From Gammaproteobacteria bacterium (GTDB taxonomy: Bacteria; Pseudomonadota; Gammaproteobacteria; DSM-16500), in NCBI GenBank assembly GCA_009885665.1, contig VFKI01000151.1:1-13778 (forward strand): a stretch of 13,778 nucleotides of DNA. The letters are read 5' to 3'. The notes under the pieces are model-generated. The model had not been told where the DNA came from and made no database searches. It worked only from the letters and a program-made list of their open reading frames with translations. This document shows, in pieces, positions 6,505 to 13,736 of this stretch; position 1 is the first letter of the stretch, and the number at the start of each line of letters is the position of its first letter. The position numbers and the translations under genes were made by a program.

Positions 6505-7265
6505 ATTTTTATATCACTTTTGTTACGCGCCAGCGGTGATAAGGGTACAGCACCCGTTAAATTGGGTAGCGTGTCCTTCCACTGCAAACGCATGGGTGTC
6601 AACGGCACAACGCGCGTCTTAGCAATCAACACATACACGCCGCCCCATGGTTGAAAGAGTTTTTTACCTATCCACTCTAATATGCCTAAGCGCTCAAACC
6701 AACGTCGCGGCAATAGCGGTGGACGAAAGAGTAGCATATCTTGGCGCACTAAAGAAAAATTCGCTTGTCGTAACCAACGCATAATAAGATGACGCGCCAA
6801 GAAAGGGCGACTCCAAGGCGGCTGCGAATGCGATTTTTTCAAGCGCTGCAGCTTACGTAACGCCCAAATACCATAAGGGTTAAAGCCCAGAATAACGATG
6901 TGCCCCTCAGGGCGGACGATGCGACAGGCTTCTTGTAAGGTTTGGTGCGGCGCTTGGGTATATTCCAAGGTATGCGGCAAAATAACCAAATCCATACTGG
7001 CAGTAGCCAATGGCACAGCATGAAAATGCCCCACTACGGTTGTATCATGCAAATTAAAGGGTGCCAGTAGTAAACGCGTCGTAGCCGCATGGCACGTTTG
7101 CAATAAGCCAATTTGTGCAGGCACACCCAGCAACGCACTACGCATTTTGGGTAAATCTGCCAACAGGCGAGTCAAGTCATGACGTTCTGCTTGCATCAGA
7201 CTACGCCCCAACGGTCGTGTAAGCCAGTCATGCCATTGATGTTGAATGCGTAATAATCGATCCAA
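6501..7265 (-). CDS. yafS: YafS-family putative SAM-dependent methyltransferase
   Basis: 254 residues from the chosen start. The central block MDLVILPHTLEYTQAPHQTL, with CRIVRPEGHIVILGFNPYGIW after it, is the Methyltransf_11-type core. It closely parallels E. coli YafS (VDVCLLAHTLPWCTDPHRLL...GFNPISFMGLRKL), which also sits next to rnhA. The usual glycine-rich SAM motif I is not recognisable, as in E. coli YafS; substrate and reaction are unknown. The C-terminus (VLIAKTRVVPLTPMR) also fits the family. Start choice: TTG at 7265, with GAGGA 9 bases upstream (7275-7279), gives the family length. The longer ATG at 7370 (289 residues) has no Shine-Dalgarno, adds residues unlike the family, and approaches divergent mltD. 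A GTG at 7295 is a third option. First gene of the rnhA-dnaQ operon. Confidence 0.8.
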   Translation of the reverse strand: MDRLLRIQHQWHDWLTRPLGRSLMQAERHDLTRLLADLPKMRSALLGVPAQIGLLQTCHAATTRLLLAPFNLHDTTVVGHFHAVPLATASMDLVILPHTLEYTQAPHQTLQEACRIVRPEGHIVILGFNPYGIWALRKLQRLKKSHSQPPWSRPFLARHLIMRWLRQANFSLVRQDMLLFRPPLLPRRWFERLGILEWIGKKLFQPWGGVYVLIAKTRVVPLTPMRLQWKDTLPNLTGAVPLSPLARNKSDIKI

Positions 7266-7400
7266 GTGCTTGCTTCCTCGGGGGTATCGCGTCACTATAC
7301 CTGGTGAAGTTTGTATTGGGAAGGCGTAGCCGCCCACCTCGCGATGAGAGGGCTTTACCCGACGAGCCATCTGAATAATTACGGAAAGGATGTACCACGC

Positions 7401-8978
7401 ATGAAGCGTATTGAGCCATTTACTATTATGAAATTCATTTTAATCTTGACAAGCTTATTTATATTACTACCCGCCAGTGCTTGGCCGGTTGACGGCATTC
7501 GCGTTTATCAAAAAACGACGCTAGAAAAACCTTTGGCGCGTCAAGCGATGATTAGCGCCGATTTAAATCGTTATTATAATGCGGGTGATATTTGGACTGA
7601 GCTGCGTCACGAGTTTGCCTTGCCGCACGATGAAAATAATCCACGCGTTCAGCAAAAGATTCGCTGGTATTACCAGCACCCGAACTATTTACAGCGCACC
7701 ATGCTGCGCGCCGCGCCTTGGCTGTATTTTGTTTTGCAGCAAACCCATAAGCGCCATTTACCGGCTGAATTAGTGCTTTTACCTATTATTGAAAGTGCTT
7801 ATGATCCTTTTGCTAAAAATGAAAGCTCAGGTGCGGCTGGCATGTGGCAAATGCAAACGGCGACGGCTTCTGATTATGGTATACGTCCGACAGCTTGGTA
7901 TGATGGTCGCTATGATGTTGTGAGCTCAACGCGTGCCGCACTTGATCACCTGGCATTTTTACGTACCTTATTTTCAGGTAATTGGTTGTTAGCAATTGCG
8001 GCTTATGATGCGGGTCAAGGTAAAATTGGCGCTGCCATTCGTCATAATTTGCAGACAGGAGACGGTATAGATTATTGGTCGTTATCCTTAACGCAAGAAA
8101 CCGAAGATTATGTGCCGCAGTTGCTAGCGCTGGCAACCATCATCAGCCACCCGGAACTTTCGCCTATTTCATTTCCGAGCGTACCAAATGCGCCGTATCT
8201 CGCGGCAGTTAATACGGGCATTTCCATGAATCTCAGCGAAGCCGCTAATTTAGCACGCTTAAGCCCAGCGCGATTACGCGCTTTAAATCCCGGCTATCGT
8301 CGCGATGTAACGTTGCCTGCCACACCGGCACGTATCGTGATACCGATTGGGCATCTTGAACAATTCACTGAAAATCTCAACAAATTAGTGAGTCTCGCTA
8401 TGCTGCCACGCCAAGAAGATGTAGCGGCACGTGATTTAGGCATTATTCGCAGCGATAACTTGGCGATGCAACAAACAGTGAGTGATCCGAGTGATTTAAC
8501 TGCTGTGATGCAAGCTACGCTGGCAGAAACCCATGCCTCAGAGGATCGTTATGCTATGCAGCCTGGCGATACGCTGTATATCGTACGCAACAATGATACC
8601 TTACGCAGTATTGCGCACCACTATCATCGCCACGTAAAAGAATTAGTTGGGTTAAATGGGTTACCTAACGCAACGATTAGTGCCGGACAACGTTTGATTA
8701 TTCCGACCCATTTGAATTTACCGGCGCAGCAACAACAATTAGATCAATTAGTGGCTGATGCTAATCAACTGCAGGCGGACGATAGCCTGGTATCGCAGCC
8801 AACACCTGCTTGGGAACTCAGCGAACGCGATAAATTTTATGTTGTGCGGCATCACGATACCTTGCAACATATCGCGCAGCATTTTCATACCACACCTTCC
8901 GCAATTCGACTGGCGAATTTAATGATGAATGACAACGTCATGCCGGGAGACCGGCTAGTGATACCGGCGCGGGTATAA
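7401..8978 (+). CDS. mltD: Membrane-bound-type lytic murein transglycosylase D (SLT + two LysM)
   Basis: 525 residues from ATG 7401. Order: hydrophobic signal sequence (FILILTSLFILL, ending PASA near residue 27), a helical lead-in, an SLT/goose-lysozyme-like domain at about 90-235 with catalytic E131 in LLPIIESAYDP, followed by GAAGMWQMQTATASDYG and AIAAYDAGQGK. Two LysM repeats follow, at about 393-438 and 477-525. It cleaves glycan strands to 1,6-anhydromuropeptides in the periplasm. E. coli MltD is a lipoprotein; here no lipobox cysteine is present, so it is probably released or held by LysM-peptidoglycan binding. AAGGA at 7386-7390 lies 10 bases before the chosen ATG; ATG at 7431 would give a cleaner 18-residue signal peptide and is a fair alternative. 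Divergent from yafS as in E. coli, but without gloB between them. Confidence 0.92.
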   Translation: MKRIEPFTIMKFILILTSLFILLPASAWPVDGIRVYQKTTLEKPLARQAMISADLNRYYNAGDIWTELRHEFALPHDENNPRVQQKIRWYYQHPNYLQRTMLRAAPWLYFVLQQTHKRHLPAELVLLPIIESAYDPFAKNESSGAAGMWQMQTATASDYGIRPTAWYDGRYDVVSSTRAALDHLAFLRTLFSGNWLLAIAAYDAGQGKIGAAIRHNLQTGDGIDYWSLSLTQETEDYVPQLLALATIISHPELSPISFPSVPNAPYLAAVNTGISMNLSEAANLARLSPARLRALNPGYRRDVTLPATPARIVIPIGHLEQFTENLNKLVSLAMLPRQEDVAARDLGIIRSDNLAMQQTVSDPSDLTAVMQATLAETHASEDRYAMQPGDTLYIVRNNDTLRSIAHHYHRHVKELVGLNGLPNATISAGQRLIIPTHLNLPAQQQQLDQLVADANQLQADDSLVSQPTPAWELSERDKFYVVRHHDTLQHIAQHFHTTPSAIRLANLMMNDNVMPGDRLVIPARV

Positions 8979-8993
8979 TTTTTATGAAAGTTA

Positions 8994-9193
8994 GGATAAG
9001 GGAGCTGAGTACGCAGCACATAAGTCAGCCGACCCACTGTGGGCCGCGTCGGATGAAGCTGCATCCATGCGGTCGGAAAATACGTCCTTGTATTTTACGA
9101 TCCGACGAACCCACGGCAGGTCGGCTTTAAGCAACACCACGCTCATCTTCAACCTTTCTTCCGATGCAGCTTGTTGCGGACTCAGCCCCTATC
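8994..9193. repeat. About 200-base structured element with terminal inverted repeats (MITE-like or structured RNA)
   Basis: This fills most of the 293-base gap between mltD and the convergent porin gene. Its ends, GATAAGGGAGCTGAGTACGC (from 8995) and TTGCGGACTCAGCCCCTATC (9174-9193), are inverted repeats with one mismatch and two single-base bulges. Inside are nested pairs: AGCCGACC (9027-9034) with GGTCGGCT (9119-9126), GTGGG (9039-9043) with CCCAC (9110-9114), and CGTCGGAT (9047-9054) with ATCCGACG (9100-9107). An apical AAAATAC/GTATTTT hairpin occupies 9077-9096. AAGCTGCATC (9056-9065) also pairs with GATGCAGCTT (9163-9172), crossing the nested set. No ORF of note, no transposase and no clear target-site duplication. 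The left end recurs after yccA. Confidence 0.7.
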
Positions 9194-9248
9194 GCCAGCT
9201 TAACCGAATGCCCTTGCGCAGTTAATAACGCCCTCATCGCTAATATTC

Positions 9249-9262
9249 ACCGGAATGCCGGT
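9249..9262. other. Small hairpin between convergent mltD and porin genes
   Basis: ACCGG, a 4-base loop and CCGGT, 10 bases beyond the porin stop. On the plus strand it is followed by TGTATTTATT, on the minus strand by GAATATTAG. It might serve as a weak terminator, but the 5-pair stem is short. Confidence 0.35.
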
Positions 9263-9271
9263 TGTATTTAT

Positions 9272-9910
9272 TCACTCGCCCTTATAATTCGGATGCTCAT
9301 CTTTCAATGAAACAGGCACAGGTGTTGGCATCGGTGCAAGCGTAGGCGCCGCCGCAGTTTCACCCCCTATCAAGAAAGTGATATTGGCCGCGAGCATAGC
9401 CTCATTCTTGCCACCTGAAAAAGTGTAGAAGTCGCGCGCTTCAGCACCCAGCGCAATCGAGTCTGCGACAAAATATTGAGCGCCTATCCCCAGATTAACA
9501 CCTGCTTGGTCGACTGTATTGTTGCCAGCCGGTTTCAAGCTGGTCACTTGCACGCCGCCCAGTGCATAGGGTTCAAAATTGCCGCTTTTTGCGAAACGAT
9601 ATACGCCATCCAATTGATAGATGAAACCATGCGCGCCACCAACAGCCTCATGACCACGATGATCCGCATTCAATACTAATGCACCGGCTTGTGCAGCAAA
9701 TTGGTCGGTGAAATCATAACCCAGCGCAATGCCCGGTACAGCCGTATTTTCCAAATGACGCTGTTGCGAAAAATGATAATACCCTTCTGATAAAGTGCCA
9801 TAAAATGCGCCGGCACGGTTGCCCGCAAAAGCGGCAGTGGAAACAACGGCTGCTGCTGTGAGTAAGCTGGCGGCAAGAATTAAACGTTTAGTGTTTTTAT
9901 AAGTTAACAT
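9272..9910 (-). CDS. Small outer-membrane beta-barrel protein, OmpA/OprF N-domain type
   Basis: 212 residues. A clear signal peptide (LILAASLLTAAAVVSTAAFA) ends at about A29. The mature part has alternating amphipathic strands rich in Tyr, Phe and Gly (GAFYGTLSEGYYHFS, GIALGYDFTDQFAAQAGAL, LDGVYRFAKSGNFEPYALGG, GVNLGIGAQYFVADSIALGA, MLAANITFLIGG), consistent with an eight-stranded barrel like the OmpA N-domain. After the last strand comes a proline-rich tail (PTLAPMPTPVPV) and the protein ends about 15 residues later. The peptidoglycan-binding OmpA C-terminal domain that normally follows such a linker is missing. Start ATG 9910 is chosen for GGAGA 8 bases upstream and a clean signal peptide; a TTG at 9925 would start inside the ribosome binding site. 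Function beyond outer-membrane structure or porin is not readable. Confidence 0.82.
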   Translation of the reverse strand: MLTYKNTKRLILAASLLTAAAVVSTAAFAGNRAGAFYGTLSEGYYHFSQQRHLENTAVPGIALGYDFTDQFAAQAGALVLNADHRGHEAVGGAHGFIYQLDGVYRFAKSGNFEPYALGGVQVTSLKPAGNNTVDQAGVNLGIGAQYFVADSIALGAEARDFYTFSGGKNEAMLAANITFLIGGETAAAPTLAPMPTPVPVSLKDEHPNYKGE

Positions 9911-9984
9911 AAAAAATTTCTCCAAAAAATAATATAATTAGGTAACCATCGCGAAGCGCCTCGCAATGCCTCGCCTGAACCGTT

Positions 9985-10035
9985 AGGCTCTGCGCATAAA
10001 TAACTTTGACAGATTGCGCCCAGCGTGGTGTCAGA
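9985..10035 (+). repeat. 51-base perfect direct repeat, copy 1 (downstream of hemF)
   Basis: Begins AGGCTCTGCGCATAAATAAC and ends GCGTGGTGTCAGA; identical over 51 bases to 13686-13736. It begins 11 bases past the hemF stop in the hemF direction and lies upstream of the porin gene. TGACA and TGTCA inside it are inverted and could close a hairpin around CGC-CCA-GCG. Flanks of the two copies are not alike. Confidence 0.93.
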
Positions 10036-10046
10036 AAACAAGGATG

Positions 10047-10928
10047 TCACACCCACGCCCGCGGCTGTAAAAAAACATTATATAACTCAGCTTCCTTTGA
10101 GCCTGCCTCAGGTTGCCAATCATACTTCCATTCTACAATAGGCGGCAATGACATCAAGATTGATTCAGTGCGGCCACCCGATTGCAAACCAAATAATGTG
10201 CCACGATCGTATATTAAATTAAATTCGACATATCGACCACGGCGATATAATTGAAAGTCGCGCTCACGTTGAGTATAAGTATGAGATTTACGTTGCGCGA
10301 GAATAGGCTGGTAAGCTTTAACGAAATGATCCCCTACTCCACGCAAAAAAGCAAACGTTTTTTCAAAACCCCATTCATGTAAATCATCAAAAAATAAACC
10401 GCCAATACCACGCGGTTCATTACGATGCCGCAAATAAAAATATTCATCACAATTTCGTTTAAATTGCGTATAAATTTCTTCGCCATAAGGCGCACATGCC
10501 GCATGCGCCATCGTATGCCAGTGCACACAATCTGCCATAAAACCATAATAAGGCGTTAGATCAAATCCGCCCCCAAACCAAAAATGATCACCCACCTGAA
10601 TAAAGCGCACATTCGCGTGCGTGGTCGGTACATACGGGTTACGTGGATGAATCACCACAGACACACCCATCGCTTCAAAAGCTTTATCCGCTAAATGCGG
10701 ATTACGCGCCGTCGCCGCAGCCGGCAAAGATTTACCCTGCACATGCGAAAAATTAACGCCGGCTTTTTCCAAAATGACGCCGTTTTGCAACACGCGCGTC
10801 AAACCACCGCCCCCCGCATGGTGTTGCCAACTGTCTTCATGAAAATGCTCGCCCGGCGCTTCCGCTTCCAGCATAACGCAAATTTGTTGCTGTATGGACA
10901 GCAGCCACGGTTTAATCAAGGTGATCAT
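10047..10928 (-). CDS. hemF: Oxygen-dependent coproporphyrinogen-III oxidase
   Basis: 293 residues (E. coli HemF 299). It catalyses the O2-dependent decarboxylation of coproporphyrinogen III to protoporphyrinogen IX in haem synthesis, in the cytoplasm. Conserved blocks: EDSWQHHAGGGGLTRVLQNG (31-50), AGVNFSHV, FEAMGVSVVIHPRNPYVPTT and HANVRF (84-109), FGGGFDLTPYYGF (118-130), RGIGGLFFDD (173-182), and YRRGRYVEFNLIYDRGTLFG. Histidines 94, 104, 136/138 and 168 line up with the family's metal-site histidines. ATG at 10928 matches the family start (MITLIKPWLLSIQQQI). The open frame continues upstream to 11051, but those 41 codons overlap acnA and have no homology to the family. The Shine-Dalgarno is weak. 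The presence of HemF implies at least partly aerobic haem synthesis. Divergent from acnA, 82 bases apart. Confidence 0.97.
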   Translation of the reverse strand: MITLIKPWLLSIQQQICVMLEAEAPGEHFHEDSWQHHAGGGGLTRVLQNGVILEKAGVNFSHVQGKSLPAAATARNPHLADKAFEAMGVSVVIHPRNPYVPTTHANVRFIQVGDHFWFGGGFDLTPYYGFMADCVHWHTMAHAACAPYGEEIYTQFKRNCDEYFYLRHRNEPRGIGGLFFDDLHEWGFEKTFAFLRGVGDHFVKAYQPILAQRKSHTYTQRERDFQLYRRGRYVEFNLIYDRGTLFGLQSGGRTESILMSLPPIVEWKYDWQPEAGSKEAELYNVFLQPRAWV

Positions 10929-10934
10929 GCATCT

Positions 10935-10963
10935 ATGCCAATTGTTGGGATGCTGTGTATAAT
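10935..10963 (+). promoter_or_regulatory. Candidate acnA promoter
   Basis: Perfect -10 TATAAT at 10958-10963, preceded by a 17-base spacer and ATGCCA (10935-10940; four of six -35 consensus bases). It predicts a leader of about 40 bases before the acnA ATG. The -10 bases are shared with the hemF promoter on the other strand. Confidence 0.6.
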
Positions 10964-10987
10964 ACGGATCATGACGCCTATTGACAA
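10959..10987 (-). promoter_or_regulatory. Candidate hemF promoter
   Basis: On the minus strand TTGTCA (complement of 10982-10987), a 17-base spacer, then TATTAT (complement of 10959-10964), a near-consensus sigma-70 promoter. The start point would lie about 25 bases before the hemF ATG. Five of its six -10 positions are the same base pairs as the acnA -10. Confidence 0.6.
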
Positions 10988-11010
10988 TCATAACCGGCAA
11001 GGAATAAACC

Positions 11011-13668
11011 ATGTCAGCTCGCAATTCTTTCAATACCCGCCGCACCCTCACCGTGAACGGTAAATCATTTGACTACTTTAGCCTGGTCGCTGCTAAAGAG
11101 GCTGGCCTAGGGACTATTGAGCGTCTGCCCTGCTCGCTGAAAGTATTACTGGAAAATTTATTACGCAACGAAAATGGCACCGACGTCACCGCTGACGATA
11201 TCCGCACTTTGGCGCAAGGTCTTGCAAAAAAACAAGCGGCGCGTGAAATTGCTTTTCGGCCGGTACGTGTATTGATGCAAGACTTCACCGGTGTACCCGC
11301 AGTGGTTGATCTGGCTGCCATGCGTGACGCCATCACTCGCCTCGGCGGCGACGCCCGAAAAATCAATCCCCTCTCACCTGTCGACCTCGTCATCGATCAT
11401 TCCATCCAAGTCGATGAATGGAGCACGCCTACCGCCCTCGGCACTAATGCCCATAAAGAAATGCAAAGAAATTTTGAACGCTATCGCTTCCTGCGTTGGG
11501 GGCAACACGCCTTCAGTGATTTTCGCGTTGTCCCACCTGACACGGGCATTTGCCACCAAGTCAATTTAGAATTCCTCGCTAAAACGATTTGGACAACGAC
11601 AATAGAAGGCAAAACCATCGCCTGTCCTGATACTGTTGTCGGCACAGACAGTCACACCACTATGATAAACGGCTTGAGCGTACTCGGCTGGGGTGTGGGG
11701 GGTATCGAAGCAGAAGCTGCCATGTTGGGTCAACCGGTCTCCATGCTAATCCCCGAAGTCATCGGCGTTAAATTAACCGGTAAATTACGTGAAGGTGTGA
11801 CAGCAACTGATTTAGTGTTAACACTGACGCAAATATTGCGCGCCAAAGGTGTGGTCAGTAAATTCGTAGAATATTTTGGTGAAGGCTTGCACGATTTACC
11901 ACTGGCAGATCGCGCTATGATTGCCAATATGGCGCCGGAATATGGTGCAACTTGCGGCTTTTTCCCCATTGGTCAAGCCACATTAGAGTATTTACGCCTC
12001 ACCAATCGTGATGAAGATCATGTTGCGCTCGTAGAAACCTATGCCAAAGCGCAAGGCTTATGGCAGGATCAAACGACACCTGAACCCATTTTCACTGAAG
12101 TTGTCACGCTGGATCTTAATAGCGTCGAACCTTCCTTGGCAGGCCCTAAACGGCCTCAAGATAAAGTCGTTTTAAATAAAGTCGGCGCGGCATTTGATCG
12201 CTTATTAGAAGGAAATCAGGATAAATCTACTGCAGTTAAAACCAGCAATGGCTTTGATTTACATCAAGGCGACGTGGTCATTGCCGCCATCACCAGTTGC
12301 ACCAACACGTCTAATCCTGGCGTGCTCATGGCGGCCGGTTTACTGGCAAAAAAAGCGATCAGCAAGGGGCTGCAAGTCAAACCTTGGGTAAAAGCTTCGC
12401 TGGCACCTGGCTCGACCGTCGTCACACGTTATTTAAAAGAAGCCAATTTACAAGCTTCGCTTGATGCCTTGGGCTTTAATTTAGTGGGCTATGGTTGCAC
12501 CACCTGCATTGGCAATTCGGGTCCCCTGGAAGAATCTGTCGGCGCAGCTATTGTCGAGCATGACTTAACTGTTTCAGCCGTATTATCCGGCAACCGTAAT
12601 TTTGAAGGGCGAATTCACCCATTAGTACGCGCTAATTGGCTGGCTTCGCCGCCATTAGTTGTGGCGTTCGCATTGGCAGGCACCACGCGTATTGATTTAA
12701 CATCGCAACCGCTCGGTCATGATGAACAAGGCAAGCCAGTCTACCTCAAAGATATCTGGCCGAGTGGTGCTGAAATTACCGCTGCCATGGCAAATGTCAC
12801 GCGCAAAATGTTCAAAGAACAATATGCCGATGTATTTAGCGGTACGCGCGAATGGCAAAAAATTGAGGTGCCAGACGCGCAAACCTATACATGGCAACAT
12901 GATTCCACTTATATTCAGCATCCGCCTTATTTTGCCAACATGACGATGACACCTACACCTATCGCTTCCATCAAGCGCGCGCGGATACTGGCAGTATTAG
13001 GTGACAGCATTACCACTGACCACATTTCACCGGCGGGTTCGATTAAATCCGACAGCCCAGCTGGCAAATATCTTGTTAACCATGGTATTGCAATAAAAGA
13101 CTTTAACTCTTATGGCGCACGACGTGGCAATCACGAAGTCATGATGCGCGGCACGTTTGCCAATATTCGCATTCGCAATGAAATGGTGGCAGGCGTGGAA
13201 GGTGGTGTAACGCGCCATGTGCCTAGTGCTGAAGTCATGTCGATTTATGATGCTGCAATGCGTTATGGCCAAGAAAAAACGCCTTTAGTTATCATTGCCG
13301 GCAAGGAATATGGCACGGGTTCATCGCGTGATTGGGCGGCTAAGGGACCTAAATTATTGGGCGTCAGCGCTGTCATTGCCGAAAGTTTCGAACGCATTCA
13401 TCGTTCAAATTTAATTGGCATGGGAATTTTACCCTTGGAATTTATCGATGGCGCCACGCGTAAAACTTTGAAATTAGCGGGCGACGAAGTCATTGATATA
13501 AAATTGCCAGAACAAATTACCCCCGGCATGCAACTGCACGTTGCGGTGAAACGTAAGGACGGCAGCGAAATAAAAGTCCCTGTACTCTGTCGCATCGACA
13601 CTTTAAATGAGGCTGAATATTACCGTCATGGTGGTATTTTGCATTATATGTTGCGTAAAATGGTATGA
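11011..13668 (+). CDS. acnA: Aconitate hydratase A (AcnA/IRP1 type)
   Basis: 885 residues (E. coli AcnA 891). It interconverts citrate and isocitrate in the TCA cycle with a [4Fe-4S] cluster; apo-AcnA proteins can also bind mRNA. The three cluster cysteines are C430 in AITSCTNTSNP and C496 and C499 in GYGCTTCIGNSGPL, with the same 66+3 spacing as E. coli 435/501/504. Other family blocks: RPVRVLMQDFTGVPAVVDLA near 61-80, GTDSHTTMINGLSVLGWGVG near 211-230, LGDSITTDHISPAGSI, and GKEYGTGSSRDWAAKGPKLL in the swivelling domain 4. The ATG at 11011 has CAAGGA (10998-11003) 7 bases upstream and matches the family N-terminus (SLKVLLENLLR follows). The gene is intact. It is divergent from hemF, with overlapping promoters, and is followed 17 bases later by the 51-base repeat. 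No intrinsic terminator is visible. Confidence 0.98.
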   Translation: MSARNSFNTRRTLTVNGKSFDYFSLVAAKEAGLGTIERLPCSLKVLLENLLRNENGTDVTADDIRTLAQGLAKKQAAREIAFRPVRVLMQDFTGVPAVVDLAAMRDAITRLGGDARKINPLSPVDLVIDHSIQVDEWSTPTALGTNAHKEMQRNFERYRFLRWGQHAFSDFRVVPPDTGICHQVNLEFLAKTIWTTTIEGKTIACPDTVVGTDSHTTMINGLSVLGWGVGGIEAEAAMLGQPVSMLIPEVIGVKLTGKLREGVTATDLVLTLTQILRAKGVVSKFVEYFGEGLHDLPLADRAMIANMAPEYGATCGFFPIGQATLEYLRLTNRDEDHVALVETYAKAQGLWQDQTTPEPIFTEVVTLDLNSVEPSLAGPKRPQDKVVLNKVGAAFDRLLEGNQDKSTAVKTSNGFDLHQGDVVIAAITSCTNTSNPGVLMAAGLLAKKAISKGLQVKPWVKASLAPGSTVVTRYLKEANLQASLDALGFNLVGYGCTTCIGNSGPLEESVGAAIVEHDLTVSAVLSGNRNFEGRIHPLVRANWLASPPLVVAFALAGTTRIDLTSQPLGHDEQGKPVYLKDIWPSGAEITAAMANVTRKMFKEQYADVFSGTREWQKIEVPDAQTYTWQHDSTYIQHPPYFANMTMTPTPIASIKRARILAVLGDSITTDHISPAGSIKSDSPAGKYLVNHGIAIKDFNSYGARRGNHEVMMRGTFANIRIRNEMVAGVEGGVTRHVPSAEVMSIYDAAMRYGQEKTPLVIIAGKEYGTGSSRDWAAKGPKLLGVSAVIAESFERIHRSNLIGMGILPLEFIDGATRKTLKLAGDEVIDIKLPEQITPGMQLHVAVKRKDGSEIKVPVLCRIDTLNEAEYYRHGGILHYMLRKMV

Positions 13669-13685
13669 TGCAATCACTATCGCTA

Positions 13686-13736
13686 AGGCTCTGCGCATAA
13701 ATAACTTTGACAGATTGCGCCCAGCGTGGTGTCAGA
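13686..13736 (+). repeat. 51-base perfect direct repeat, copy 2 (downstream of acnA)
   Basis: Identical to 9985-10035 and in the same orientation, so the two copies bracket the hemF-acnA pair. It starts 17 bases after the acnA stop. The remaining 42 bases to the window edge show no gene or structure I can support. Confidence 0.93.

Noticed and set aside
6057..6539. 160-codon plus-strand open frame opposite rnhA
   Set aside because: Wholly antisense to rnhA, whose catalytic residues are complete; the translation is rich in His, Pro and Arg with no domain, and no ribosome site is seen.
7311..7400. Upstream extension of mltD from 7311
   Set aside because: It would bury the signal sequence 40 residues inside the protein; the ATG at 7401 or 7431 gives a normal signal peptide.
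9200..9271. Possible remnant of an OmpA C-terminal domain after the porin stop
   Set aside because: The minus-strand translation beyond the stop (for example GIPVNISDEGVINCARAFG) does not show the OmpA-domain motifs, and stops follow quickly.
10006..10254. 82-codon plus-strand open frame over the 51-base repeat and the hemF end
   Set aside because: Antisense to hemF and no family resemblance; the repeat's second copy has no matching frame continuing past it.
10929..11051. 41-codon upstream extension of hemF
   Set aside because: It overlaps the start of acnA and the promoter boxes, and the family N-terminus aligns with the ATG at 10928.
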